A stretch of DNA of 64,000 bases from a virus: positions 1 to 64,000 of IMG/VR virus record IMGVR_UViG_3300048834_000455; one strand, written 5' to 3'. Below are positions 14,065-20,979 of this stretch, piece after piece. Numbering within the stretch: position 1 is the stretch's first letter; the number at the start of each line of letters is the position of its first letter. Under the pieces are notes generated by a model. The model did not search any database. It had not been told where the DNA came from and saw only the letters and a program-made list of their open reading frames with translations. A program made the position numbers and the translations under genes.

Positions 14065-14244
14065 CTAGGCCTCCTCGTTGCGCTCGGCGGTCTCCTCAAC
14101 GTAGGCGTCCCAGTCGCGCTCGGTCCAGGAGGAACAGATGGCGCGAACTCTCTGCTCTACGGCCTGGGCCTGCTCTAGATCGCCCTTGGCTTCAAGTCTC
14201 TCGACCTGCCGAGCCAGCTTGTACACGGTATCAAAAGCCGTCAT
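14065..14244 (-). CDS. Small charged helical protein
   Basis: 59 aa, Glu/Arg/Ala-rich and helical throughout (R-Q-V-E-R-L-E-A-K-G-D-L-E-Q-A). GGAGAG lies before the ATG. The last 14 bases of the upstream gene overlap its start. Too short for the usual length cut-off but with good codon bias. Function unknown. Confidence 0.6.
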   Translation of the reverse strand: MTAFDTVYKLARQVERLEAKGDLEQAQAVEQRVRAICSSWTERDWDAYVEETAERNEEA

Positions 14245-14677
14245 TGCTCTCCTCCTTCTGCTCGGCCTCTAGCCTAGCGGTCGCCGCCTCGTAAGGCAAA
14301 TTCTCGCGCAGGCAGTACAGCCCCGCCGCCAATCCCACCACCGCAAGCTCCAGCGTCTCCTGCGCGGTCCCCTCGGCGGTCACCCAGCGGCAGGTCGACC
14401 AGGTGGGGTGGTCGGTCGGGTAGATGCTCAGCGTCGCGTGGTCGTTCGTCTCATGTGCGGCCTTGATGCCGTCGACATCGCTCTCGACGTTCACCTGCTC
14501 GGCGATGTCGCGGAGCTGCCACAGGAAGGCGATGGCGGCCTTCTCCTCCTGCGCGATCTCGGGGTACATGTGGCGTTGCGTCCGGCAGCGGTCCGAGCGC
14601 TCTTGGACGCCGTCACTGGCGAGGTCGAGCAGGGTATCGAGCAGGTCTTTGAGGGTGGGGGCGGGGTCGGTGGTCAT
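14231..14677 (-). CDS. Hypothetical early protein
   Basis: 148 aa. The ATG follows immediately on the stop of the dndB-like gene region in transcript order, with AGGTGAGC upstream. Two helical segments around a W-S-T-C-R-W-V-T-A-E-G-T-A strand; Glu-rich end. No family recognised. Confidence 0.7.
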   Translation of the reverse strand: MTTDPAPTLKDLLDTLLDLASDGVQERSDRCRTQRHMYPEIAQEEKAAIAFLWQLRDIAEQVNVESDVDGIKAAHETNDHATLSIYPTDHPTWSTCRWVTAEGTAQETLELAVVGLAAGLYCLRENLPYEAATARLEAEQKEESNDGF

Positions 14678-15745
14678 CTAGCTCACCTCCAGCCCAAGGA
14701 CACCCTTGAGGTAGTTGGCCGTAGCCGTGACGTGAGCCGAGGTCTTCTGGACCACCCCACCGGTCAGCGCCTTGCCCTCCCAATGCGGGGCCGAGCGTAG
14801 CCAGTTGACGTCCTCGAGAGGCTGGAGTCGCCCCTCCCAGTCGCTGTGCTCCGAGACCAGAGCTTCGCCGGCCACTCCGAGAGCTTGCAGAGCCACGGCG
14901 TGAGCGTGAACGGTGTCTTGCCGAAGCTCGGCGCTCTGGACTTGGCCGAGGCGAGCGCGCGACCAATCGGGGATGCAGTTGCCGACCTCTTCCCAGAAGC
15001 GGTGAGCCAGAGCCGCCTGCTGCTTCGTTGGCGAACCCTTGCGGCCAATCCCGAGCAGAGCCTGCGTGGCCTGGTGGATCGCGCCGATGGTGAACAGCTT
15101 GCGACTGGCCTTGCCAATGCTGGGCTTCTCCATCTCGGTCAGCCCCCGGAAGGTCGGATTCCTGGTGGCTAGATCGCGGGCGAGGTCAGCCATGGCGTCG
15201 CGGTGATCATACAGCACACCGAGACTCTTGGCGGGCTTGGCGCCGTGGAAGTTCAGGTCCGAGAAGAGCTGCTGCGAACGCTTCAGGCCAGCGTCTATGA
15301 ACAGCACCACGGACAGGCTCTCGCTCGCCAACTCGGGCCGCTCCTTGATGGCGCGGATGATGGCCGCCCTTCGGTGCTGGCCGTCGTTGACGAGGATGGT
15401 GGCCGACATTGGCACGTGGAGAGTCCCAATGTTGTGGTTGCCCTCGCTGGCCTCGAACCGGACCTCGGCGGCGATGCTCGCGATGATGGGCGGGAGCACG
15501 TAGTCGTTGGCGTTGTCCACGAGATAGCGAGCAATCCCAGGCACTCGCGAGGGGTTGAGCACTCGTTGCGCCCGGAGCTCGGGGCTCAGCTCTTCCTCGT
15601 CAATCACGAGGATTCGGGGGATTAGCTGGAGCGGGCACATGATCGAGAAGTAGGAGCGACCGGCCTGGATGCCGCGCAGAGCTGCGAACGAGTAGGCCAT
15701 GGTTTCCACGCGGGGCGGGGTGGGTTTGGTTTGAGTCTTAGACAT
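14678..15745 (-). CDS. dndB: DndB-like DGQHR-domain protein
   Basis: 355 aa from the ATG at 15745 (GAAAGGAC upstream). Residues 121-125 are D-G-Q-H-R within I-L-V-N-D-G-Q-H-R-R-A-A-I, the defining motif of the DndB family; S-R-V-P-G-I-A-R-Y-L, F-S-D-L-N and N-P-T-F segments also fit. In hosts DndB is associated with dndCDE (DNA phosphorothioation) and represses or limits modification. No dndA, C, D or E gene is visible in the window, so this is a lone copy. It may alter a host Dnd system or have another DNA-related job. Adjacent genes are short early genes in the same direction. Confidence 0.8.
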   Translation of the reverse strand: MSKTQTKPTPPRVETMAYSFAALRGIQAGRSYFSIMCPLQLIPRILVIDEEELSPELRAQRVLNPSRVPGIARYLVDNANDYVLPPIIASIAAEVRFEASEGNHNIGTLHVPMSATILVNDGQHRRAAIIRAIKERPELASESLSVVLFIDAGLKRSQQLFSDLNFHGAKPAKSLGVLYDHRDAMADLARDLATRNPTFRGLTEMEKPSIGKASRKLFTIGAIHQATQALLGIGRKGSPTKQQAALAHRFWEEVGNCIPDWSRARLGQVQSAELRQDTVHAHAVALQALGVAGEALVSEHSDWEGRLQPLEDVNWLRSAPHWEGKALTGGVVQKTSAHVTATANYLKGVLGLEVS

Positions 15746-15770
15746 GTGGTCCTTTCTATATAGAGGGGGG

Positions 15771-16118
15771 TCAAACTTCGTCTTCGGCCAGCGCCACAGG
15801 GTCCCAGCCAAGGTGATACTCGCCGAACCACTGCCCCACGTGCTCCACCCCATCCACACTCACCGTGAACTCGGTGTCGCCAGGGATCGCGAGGTCAGCG
15901 CAGATGGCCGCGTGAGCCGCCGTGGTGACCGCCTCGAGCTGGTCGGCGTTCAAATCGGCAAGGCGCAATGTGTCGAAGGTGACGGCGGCCTCGGTGGTCT
16001 GTGCGAAGGTTAGCTTCAGCCGGGTGTCGTCGGCCTCGCGGCACCCGCAGTCTCGCGCGTCGGCGAGGCAGTCTGGGCACTGGTGCTTCTTCAGGGGCTC
16101 TTGGTAGTCGCAGCGCAT
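15771..16118 (-). CDS. Zinc-ribbon N-terminus, hypothetical protein
   Basis: 115 aa. Starts with a cysteine cluster (C3, then C-P-D-C-L ... C-G-C) likely to hold zinc, followed by an acidic alpha/beta body with F-T-V-S-V-D-G-V-E-H-V-G-Q-W-F-G-E-Y. The single-base overlap ATG/TGA with the upstream gene indicates coupling. No known function. Confidence 0.7.
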   Translation of the reverse strand: MRCDYQEPLKKHQCPDCLADARDCGCREADDTRLKLTFAQTTEAAVTFDTLRLADLNADQLEAVTTAAHAAICADLAIPGDTEFTVSVDGVEHVGQWFGEYHLGWDPVALAEDEV

Positions 16119-16384
16119 CAGATGTCACCCCAGCGGCTCAGCTCGTCGCCCACCTGTGACAGCTCGAGCCCGCGCAGGGAGAAGGAGCGGCTCACGAGGC
16201 AGCGGTTGCCGTTCTCGTGCTCGCAGTAGAGCCCGCGCCCGTTCGTCGCGGTGCGGTAGGTGGTGCGCGTGGAGACCGGCTCGCGGGTCACGGGGTGGCT
16301 GTAGGTGTGCACCCAGGTCCACTCCCAGCCGTGGGCGCCGTTGGGGCGGAGGTCGGAGATTCCAGTGGCGATGGTGGCGGTCAT
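16118..16384 (-). CDS. Small hypothetical protein
   Basis: 88 aa from the ATG at 16384, with AGAAAGGACC behind a leader hairpin. Contains W-E-W-T-W-V-H-T-Y-S-H and C-E-H-E-N-G-N-R-C. Beta-rich; the His/Cys spacing might bind metal. No family recognised. Confidence 0.65.
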   Translation of the reverse strand: MTATIATGISDLRPNGAHGWEWTWVHTYSHPVTREPVSTRTTYRTATNGRGLYCEHENGNRCLVSRSFSLRGLELSQVGDELSRWGDI

Positions 16385-16400
16385 TTGCAGGGTCCTTTCT

Positions 16401-16420
16401 GCCCGGTTTGGGCGCCGGGC
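16401..16420 (-). promoter_or_regulatory. Conserved leader hairpin (copy c)
   Basis: RNA stem GCCCGG/CCGGGC with loop CGCCCAAA, ending 2 bases before AAAGGACC of the gene starting at 16384. Confidence 0.7.
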
Positions 16421-16433
16421 CGCCGTAGTGAGG

Positions 16434-16694
16434 TTAAGCGCCGAACCAAGTCTTGCGCCAGGCTGCATTGGCGGCTTCCTGTGCGCGGTCGGCCTGGTGC
16501 TCGGCGAGGATGGCGCGAGCCTCGTCCTCGGTGATGCCGAAGCGCTTGGCGCGGCTGGCGACCAGGGTGGGGCAAAGGGCGAGCTTGGCCGCCTCGAAGG
16601 CCTCGGAGTAGCTGAAGGCCGGGGCGGAAGCGACTTCGACGAAGCCGCCGTTCCCCAAGGTGTAGAAGCGTTCGGTGGTGGCGGTGGGGTTCAT
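16434..16694 (-). CDS. Small helical protein
   Basis: 86 aa, AAGGAG before the ATG. A short strand region (F-Y-T-L-G-N-G-G-F-V-E-V) is followed by helices including F-G-I-T-E-D-E-A-R-A-I-L-A-E-H-Q. No recognised domain. Confidence 0.7.
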   Translation of the reverse strand: MNPTATTERFYTLGNGGFVEVASAPAFSYSEAFEAAKLALCPTLVASRAKRFGITEDEARAILAEHQADRAQEAANAAWRKTWFGA

Positions 16695-16709
16695 AGCGGG
16701 CTCCTTCTT

Positions 16710-16728
16710 GCCGGATTTGGGCTCCGGC
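16710..16728 (-). promoter_or_regulatory. Conserved leader hairpin (copy d)
   Basis: RNA stem GCCGGA/TCCGGC with loop GCCCAAA, ending one base before AGAAGGAG of the gene starting at 16694. Confidence 0.7.
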
Positions 16729-16741
16729 TGGCCCTTAAAAT

Positions 16742-17017
16742 TTAGCGGTAGCTGTTAGCGATTTGGTTGAGCAGGTAGCGGTCGACGAGGCGCTGCAACG
16801 CCTCAACGGTGCGAGGGTTAAGGTTCGCCAACTCGACCCAAGCAAGCTGGCTGCACTCCGTAGCCCAGCCAAGGAAGCGCTCGGCGTGAGCGGCATGTAG
16901 AGGCTTGGGGAAGGTGGTCTCTACCCATCCATCCACCCAGCCGCCGTGAGACTTGGTGTTGACGCAGACGACGGCGCCCATAACTGTGATGGTGAAAGAG
17001 GTTTGAAAAACAGGCAC
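16742..17017 (-). CDS. Small hypothetical protein (GTG start)
   Basis: 91 aa from GTG at 17017, placed 8 bases after AAGGAGG. Strand-rich N-terminus (F-Q-T-S-F-T-I-T-V-M-G-A-V-V-C-V) and helical C-terminus ending in R-Y-L-L-N-Q-I-A. No family recognised. A UUCG-capped hairpin sits upstream. Confidence 0.65.
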   Translation of the reverse strand: MPVFQTSFTITVMGAVVCVNTKSHGGWVDGWVETTFPKPLHAAHAERFLGWATECSQLAWVELANLNPRTVEALQRLVDRYLLNQIANSYR

Positions 17018-17040
17018 GGTGTGCCCTCCTTGGGTGGTGT

Positions 17041-17056
17041 AAGCGGCGAACCGCTT
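17041..17056 (-). promoter_or_regulatory. UUCG-tetraloop leader hairpin
   Basis: RNA stem AAGCGG/CCGCTT closed by UUCG, a very stable tetraloop, about 10 bases before the AAGGAGG of the gene starting at 17017. It takes the place that the CAAA-loop hairpins hold at other leaders. From here to 17234 no gene is seen. Confidence 0.6.
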
Positions 17057-17234
17057 CTCTATGCTCGTCCTCGTAGGCGTCGAGCCTGCCCAGCGTTGCT
17101 AGCGCCTTGCGTGGCCCTTTGAAGCGGTTGCCCTCCGCTGTTCCCCTCGCGACTTACGGGGGAGCCCGTCCGGGCTAGCCCCTCCCGCGCGAACGGGGAG
17201 TCCCCGCCACCCGGCGGGTATGTTCTGCGAAACT

Positions 17235-17390
17235 TTAGAGGCTAGTGTGGAGGCCGGTGGCAGAGGTGAAGACTTCGCGGAGACTCTCTGCGTAAATGCC
17301 GGTGCTCTCGTTCACGACCCGGGCGTTGGCTCCGCGCATCGCGTAGAAGGCGACATCGTAGAGGTCGGCCGGCGTCAGGGTGATGACCAC
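17235..17390 (-). CDS. Short coding remnant or small gene
   Basis: 51 aa from GTG at 17390 to TAA at 17235-17237. Codon bias is good and the sequence (L-T-P-A-D-L-Y-D-V-A-F-Y-A-M-R-G) looks like real protein, but the frame is open a little further upstream with no ATG before a stop, so it could be the end of a broken gene. Confidence 0.35.
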   Translation of the reverse strand: MVITLTPADLYDVAFYAMRGANARVVNESTGIYAESLREVFTSATGLHTSL

Positions 17391-17431
17391 GGCGCGGATG
17401 CCATCCTTCGCGAAACCGTTGACTTTTCACT

Positions 17432-17601
17432 CTGCAAAAAGGTAGGAAGCAGAAAGCCCGTAAAACCAGGGTTTCTCTGCAGGCACTGGCCCGGGCTGGC
17501 CCTTTTTGCAGTTCGTACTTTTCGCTCGCTGCAAGAAGGCAGGTCGCGAAAAACCTGACTAACCCTAGCCTCAGGATACACCCGCACCCTTTTTACCCTT
17601 T
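17432..17601. repeat. Intergenic inverted and direct repeats
   Basis: CTGCAAAAAGG (17432-17442) is the exact reverse complement of CCTTTTTGCAG (17501-17511). ACCCTTTTT occurs twice in tandem near 17583-17601. No convincing gene covers 17391-17570. The cluster might be a protein-binding or origin-like region. Confidence 0.5.
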
Positions 17602-17828
17602 TTACAGACCGATCCTAGAGAGTGGGGGAGGGTGGAAGGGAAAAGCTCGGCTGGTAAAGTCTCCAGGTCTGGTTGCGACACCAGGGCCAAAGCTCTGCCT
17701 AGCGCATCAGATCCGTAGTAATGACAGATACCACCGGCGTGTGGTATTCTGTCTGCGGTTGTCGTAGAGGTCAATCGCGAGCGCTTTCCCGTGCCACCGG
17801 GGGCGCTCTGTTTCGTTCTAGAGGTCAT
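17571..17828 (-). CDS. Possible small early protein
   Basis: 85 aa with GGAGACG before the ATG. Ser/Thr/Pro-rich start and a basic K-K-G-K-K end. Low complexity, no motif; its 3' part overlaps the repeat cluster. May not be real. Confidence 0.35.
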   Translation of the reverse strand: MTSRTKQSAPGGTGKRSRLTSTTTADRIPHAGGICHYYGSDALGRALALVSQPDLETLPAELFPSTLPHSLGSVCKKGKKGAGVS

Positions 17829-17848
17829 CTCGTCTCCTAACCTGGGCC

Positions 17849-18217
17849 CTACAGGCTCCAGTTAATGTTCTCGGCTCTCGCCGAAGCTTTCTTGTTGGTG
17901 GCGGGGTCAATACGGTGTTTGTGTAGGTAAGCGAGCACGTCGCTTACGAGCACCCTTACGCGGTGACCCTCGGCCTCTTGGATGCGCGGCAGCTCGCCGT
18001 CCCGGACCAGCTTTGCCGCCGTCTTCTCGTGGGCTCCGATCATCTTGCCAACGGCTTTTAGGCCGATAGCAACGTCATAGTCGGGGTGAGCAACAGCGGG
18101 GGCGGTCCCGCACCAAGCTGCAATCTGCTGGCCCTGCAACTGGAGCGCTGAGGCCAAAAGCCTAACCTCGTCTGTCAGGCACGCCACCATCGCCTTTAGG
18201 TCGGCGACATCAGACAT
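17849..18217 (-). CDS. Excisionase-like helix-turn-helix protein
   Basis: 122 aa from the ATG at 18217. Leu/Gln-rich helical first half. The second half reads as a HTH_17-type domain: G-L-K-A-V-G-K-M-I-G-A-H-E-K-T-A-A-K-L-V, then D-G-E-L-P and R-V-L-V-S-D-V-L-A-Y-L. Such proteins act as excisionases or transcriptional regulators. Overlaps the repressor-like gene by 8 bases. Confidence 0.7.
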   Translation of the reverse strand: MSDVADLKAMVACLTDEVRLLASALQLQGQQIAAWCGTAPAVAHPDYDVAIGLKAVGKMIGAHEKTAAKLVRDGELPRIQEAEGHRVRVLVSDVLAYLHKHRIDPATNKKASARAENINWSL

Positions 18218-18434
18218 GGGCAGATTCGCTCTCGAGGGGCCAGCCGTCCGGAGCAAACAATTCCTCTACTGGGCACCCGAGGGTCTGCGCCACCCTTGCA
18301 CGGACCCTGGGTCCGGCTGGAGTTTTTCCTGCGCGCAAGCGGTATAGGTTGCTTGGATGAGTACCAACGGCGCGGGAAAACTCTGGCATCCCGAGCCCCG
18401 CTGCCTCCATGGCTACCTGGATCATGGTCGTCAT
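18210..18434 (-). CDS. XRE-family HTH regulator (Cro/CI-like)
   Basis: 74 aa, AAGGAGG before the ATG. Residues about 8-60 form a compact XRE helix-turn-helix (A-G-L-G-M-P-E-F-S-R-A-V-G-T-H-P-S-N-L-Y-R), then L-G-C-P-V-E-E-L-F. No dimerisation or protease domain, so more like Cro. Divergent from the gene at 18523, with an operator-like region between; probably the switch protein of the left early region. Confidence 0.8.
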   Translation of the reverse strand: MTTMIQVAMEAAGLGMPEFSRAVGTHPSNLYRLRAGKTPAGPRVRARVAQTLGCPVEELFAPDGWPLESESAHV

Positions 18435-18479
18435 TTTCTCGACCTCCTTGTCAGTGATAGGCCCAGTGTAGTATCTTCT

Positions 18480-18518
18480 TGTAACTAGACAAAGTTAAAA
18501 CTGGTTACAGGGGTTACG
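18480..18518. promoter_or_regulatory. Putative operator between divergent genes
   Basis: TGTAAC (18480-18485) and GTTACA (18504-18509) are inverted half-sites; a third GGTTAC lies at 18513-18518. They sit between the XRE gene start (18434) and the plus-strand gene start (18523). Binding by the XRE protein is inferred. Confidence 0.45.
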
Positions 18519-18522
18519 AAAA

Positions 18523-19578
18523 ATGCACCGCGGCGACATCACTTTTCACTGGCACCGAGACCCTATCGGGTATGAGGTAAAGCCTGATATCAGGTATGAG
18601 AAGAACCCGGATCGAAGCGATAGAGAGGTGAGGGAGGGGCTGGCGATATGGGAGAAGAGCGCCATAGGGGCGGCGGAGACAACTTGGCCGCTCACGCCCA
18701 ATCCGGTGACAGGTGAATGCGAAAATGACGGCTCTGTCCTTTTGGTTAGCCAACTCGCGGAAGTAGAACTCACCAAGGCCGGCCTTGAGAAGTGGTGCAA
18801 TCGGCACGGCCTGCTATTCACCGGGGAAGAGCGGTTGCTGCGAGACGCAAAGGGCTTCCTTACCCCTGGCTGCCCCAACAACAGGGTTGTCAACCTGGTC
18901 GAAAGCTACAAGGATCCAATCCGACAAGCGAAGGCATTCATGGCGTTCCTGTCAATGATGCAGACAGGAATCGACCCAGGCTATATAAGCCCGCACCCAC
19001 TCGCTAAGGCACTCGAGGCTCACGGGGTGCCCACCAACCGCTTCCCCGGGTTAGGATATCTCAACATTTTCGAAGCCAGCCCCGAGTGGGAACCCATTCC
19101 GCCAGCCTGGCCGGGGCAGGAATTCAAACCTGATGACGTCCCGCTGATGGCGCAAAGGATCCTTTGGTCCTTTCTGTTCAAGGTGCTCAAAGAAAAGGTC
19201 AACCTTGTCTCTGTTGTGGAGCAAACGGGGATGGCTGAAAGGATGGCGCTTAGGCCTGTCGACTTCGAGGCAGCCATTTGGTTGCAGGCTTCGTTCCATC
19301 TTCACGAAGGGAAACACGCCAGGGTGTGCCCCATCTGCAACAAAGTCTATGAGGTGAGCGCTGAGACCCCGAAGGGTCCCACGTCTCAGCGCTATTGTGG
19401 AGGCAGGTCCAGCAAGACTTGCAAAGTTCGGGCCAACGAGCGCCGCCGGGATAAGGCTTTTGAGCTATTCAAGGCTGGCGCGAATGTCCAGGAGGTTCTA
19501 GAGCAAGTGAACGGGATGGGGTTCGGAGTATCTAAGCGGGATACAATCGAGGGCTGGAGGGCGAAGGTCAATGGCTAG
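18523..19578 (+). CDS. CGNR-like zinc-finger protein of the left lysogeny region
   Basis: 351 aa. The first 270 residues are mostly helical, with N-L-V-E-S-Y-K-D-P and a late A-I-W-L-Q segment. The end carries C-P-I-C-N-K ... R-Y-C-G-G ... C-K-V-R-A-N-E-R-R-R, a CGNR-type zinc knuckle followed by a basic helix, as in a family of bacterial DNA-binding proteins. Its stop overlaps the integrase start (ATGGCTAG), so the two are translated together. A regulator of lysogeny or integration is a fair guess. Confidence 0.7.
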   Translation: MHRGDITFHWHRDPIGYEVKPDIRYEKNPDRSDREVREGLAIWEKSAIGAAETTWPLTPNPVTGECENDGSVLLVSQLAEVELTKAGLEKWCNRHGLLFTGEERLLRDAKGFLTPGCPNNRVVNLVESYKDPIRQAKAFMAFLSMMQTGIDPGYISPHPLAKALEAHGVPTNRFPGLGYLNIFEASPEWEPIPPAWPGQEFKPDDVPLMAQRILWSFLFKVLKEKVNLVSVVEQTGMAERMALRPVDFEAAIWLQASFHLHEGKHARVCPICNKVYEVSAETPKGPTSQRYCGGRSSKTCKVRANERRRDKAFELFKAGANVQEVLEQVNGMGFGVSKRDTIEGWRAKVNG

Positions 19579-20245
19579 AGCGGACGGTAAAGACCGTGGA
19601 CTATTCCAGAAGCCAGCCAACTCCGGCGTGTGGTGGATTCGATTTGCCGACCACCGCAAGCGCGAGCGGCGCTTTAAGGTCGGCAAAAAGAGCGATGCCC
19701 AGAAAGCCTATGCCCACAAGAAGCAGATCGTCCAGAAGATCAAGCTGGGGACCCTCCCCGAAACAGCTCTGGACGGCGAGGACATTCCGACCCTGAAGGA
19801 ATACCTCGAATCGATCACCCCAGAGCTAGAGCAGAAAAAGAGCTGGCGAGACGATCAGCGCTTCCTTAAACGGTGGGTAGCGATGCTCGGAAGCTACGGG
19901 ATCGACGAAATCCAGGCCAAGCATGCGGTGAAACGACGAACAGCTCAGCTCGCCAAGGGTAAAAAGCCCGCGACCGTAAACCGAGAGACGGCGTTCCTCA
20001 AGGCTGCCTTGACCAGAGCGGTACGCGATGGGGTTCTCGAGAAGAATCCCCTAGCCGGCTTCAAGATGCTGCCCGAGAACAACGAGCACGACCTTTATCT
20101 CACCGAGCCCCAGGAGGTGCGCCTGGCCGCCGTCATGGCGCCAGAGGACTTCGAGGTGGTAGCGCCATTTAGTTATAGTTTATGGCAGACATCTAGTCAA
20201 TATGGTTGGCAAATGTTTTTGGCAGACATATACTCAAGGCTATGA
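19571..20245 (+). pseudogene. Tyrosine integrase, truncated before the catalytic domain
   Basis: 224 codons. The N-terminal part has the AP2/SAM-like arm domain (R-G-L-F-Q-K-P-A-N-S-G-V-W-W-I-R) and the core-binding domain ending at E-K-N-P-L-A-G-F-K and L-T-E-P-Q-E-V-R-L. In intact relatives the Arg of the G-x-R-x-x-E motif follows soon after. Here the sequence changes near base 20160 into an AT-rich stretch and ends after about 25 unrelated residues, with no catalytic Arg, His or Tyr. It cannot recombine DNA alone. The join carries TGGCAGACAT repeats. Confidence 0.8.
20183..20229. repeat. TGGCAGACAT direct repeats at the integrase break
   Basis: TGGCAGACAT at 20183-20192 and again at 20220-20229, 37 bases apart, in a short AT-rich segment. 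A related TATGACAGAC follows at 20241-20250. They mark the point where integrase homology stops, as expected of a recombination scar or the edge of a lost element. Confidence 0.6.
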
Positions 20246-20442
20246 CAGACGAGGAAAGACGCAAGATGGGGCGGCCCCGAGAGTACGACGGGAATGAGCC
20301 TGGAGCGCCGCGACTTACGATCCGATTTCGGCCGGACGTGCTGGCTTGGCTGCGCGCTCAACCGGGAGGACCCCGCCGCGCCATCGAGCGATGGGCCCTG
20401 GGCGAGATGGCTGCCGAGCGCAAAAAAGCCCCACCGAAGTGA
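20242..20442 (+). CDS. Small ribbon-helix-helix-like protein
   Basis: 66 aa from the ATG at 20242. After a charged start (E-E-R-R-K-M-G-R-P-R-E-Y), the segment L-T-I-R-F-R-P-D-V-L-A-W-L-R and the helix that follows match the strand-helix-helix plan of Arc/CopG DNA-binding proteins. Lys-rich tail. It overlaps the end of the broken integrase frame by 4 bases. Confidence 0.55.
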   Translation: MTDEERRKMGRPREYDGNEPGAPRLTIRFRPDVLAWLRAQPGGPRRAIERWALGEMAAERKKAPPK

Positions 20443-20475
20443 GGCTGGCTGGAGGCTCCGAGAGGCTTTCGCCCT

Positions 20476-20658
20476 TCACACCGCTTTCGCTGCCCGCGCA
20501 GAGACCAGCTCTGCCCGCAGGAGCGCGATGGCCGTCAGCTCGGAACAGATGGCCCGCGCGTTCGCGACGGTGGCCGGTGCTGAGCGCAGGCGCTGCAGGT
20601 TCTCGTGCGCGAGGCGGTAGCGGTCGGAGAGGTCCTGGAGGTTATCGGTGCTGGTCAT
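20476..20658 (-). CDS. Small helical protein near att
   Basis: 60 aa from the ATG at 20658. Two charged helices (L-S-D-R-Y-R-L-A-H-E-N-L-Q-R-L and I-C-S-E-L-T-A-I-A-L-L-R). No motif. Converges on the small ribbon-helix-helix gene. Confidence 0.45.
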   Translation of the reverse strand: MTSTDNLQDLSDRYRLAHENLQRLRSAPATVANARAICSELTAIALLRAELVSARAAKAV

Positions 20659-20746
20659 AGGCACAGGATAGCAGGCGGGGCGAGGGCAATCGGTGACGGT
20701 TGTCACTGGGGCGGCTGGGTGTCACTCCTTGCCGCACGATTTGCAC

Positions 20747-20768
20747 GGGTGTCCCGTCAGGTGTCCCC
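20747..20768 (+). promoter_or_regulatory. Integrase arm-type sites, left pair
   Basis: GGGTGTCCC (20747) and AGGTGTCCCC (20759) are direct repeats with 12-base phasing. Weaker versions GGTTGTCAC (20697) and GGGTGTCAC (20717) lie further left. The same pair with the same 12-base phasing lies on the other side of the tRNA half. Confidence 0.65.
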
Positions 20769-20841
20769 ATGTCGGCCGAACTGAGCTGCACTGTGCGGCA
20801 AACCCTTACTTCTCTTGGTGGGCCTCGAATCTCCATTTTGC

Positions 20842-20871
20842 TTGACCTTTCTCGTGAAACTGTGCTATTTT
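20842..20871 (+). promoter_or_regulatory. Promoter-like sequence before the tRNA half
   Basis: TTGACC (20842-20847), 18-base spacer, TATTTT (20866-20871), 10 bases before the first tRNA base. It is placed as a tRNA promoter would be. Confidence 0.5.
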
Positions 20872-20881
20872 CTCGAGGCTC

Positions 20882-20923
20882 GCCGGGATAGCTCAGGGGT
20901 AGAGCAACTCACTCGTAATGATC
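20882..20923 (+). tRNA. 5' half of tRNA-Thr(CGU), attachment-site core
   Basis: GCCGGGA acceptor strand, TA, D-arm GCTC/GAGC, anticodon stem ACTCA and loop CTCGTAA (anticodon CGU at 20914-20916). Three bases of the 3' stem (TGA) follow, then tRNA sequence stops: no T-arm, no 3' acceptor strand. It cannot make a tRNA. Lying beside integrase and between arm repeats, it is best read as the att core, with strand exchange in the anticodon arm. Confidence 0.8.
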
Positions 20924-20957
20924 GAGGCTCCCCCGCAACCACAACGACTGCCATCGT

Positions 20958-20979
20958 GGGTGTCCCCAAAGGTGTCCCC
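20958..20979 (+). promoter_or_regulatory. Integrase arm-type sites, right pair
   Basis: GGGTGTCCCC (20958) and AGGTGTCCCC (20970), direct repeats 12 bases apart, in the same orientation as the left pair at 20747/20759. Confidence 0.65.
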
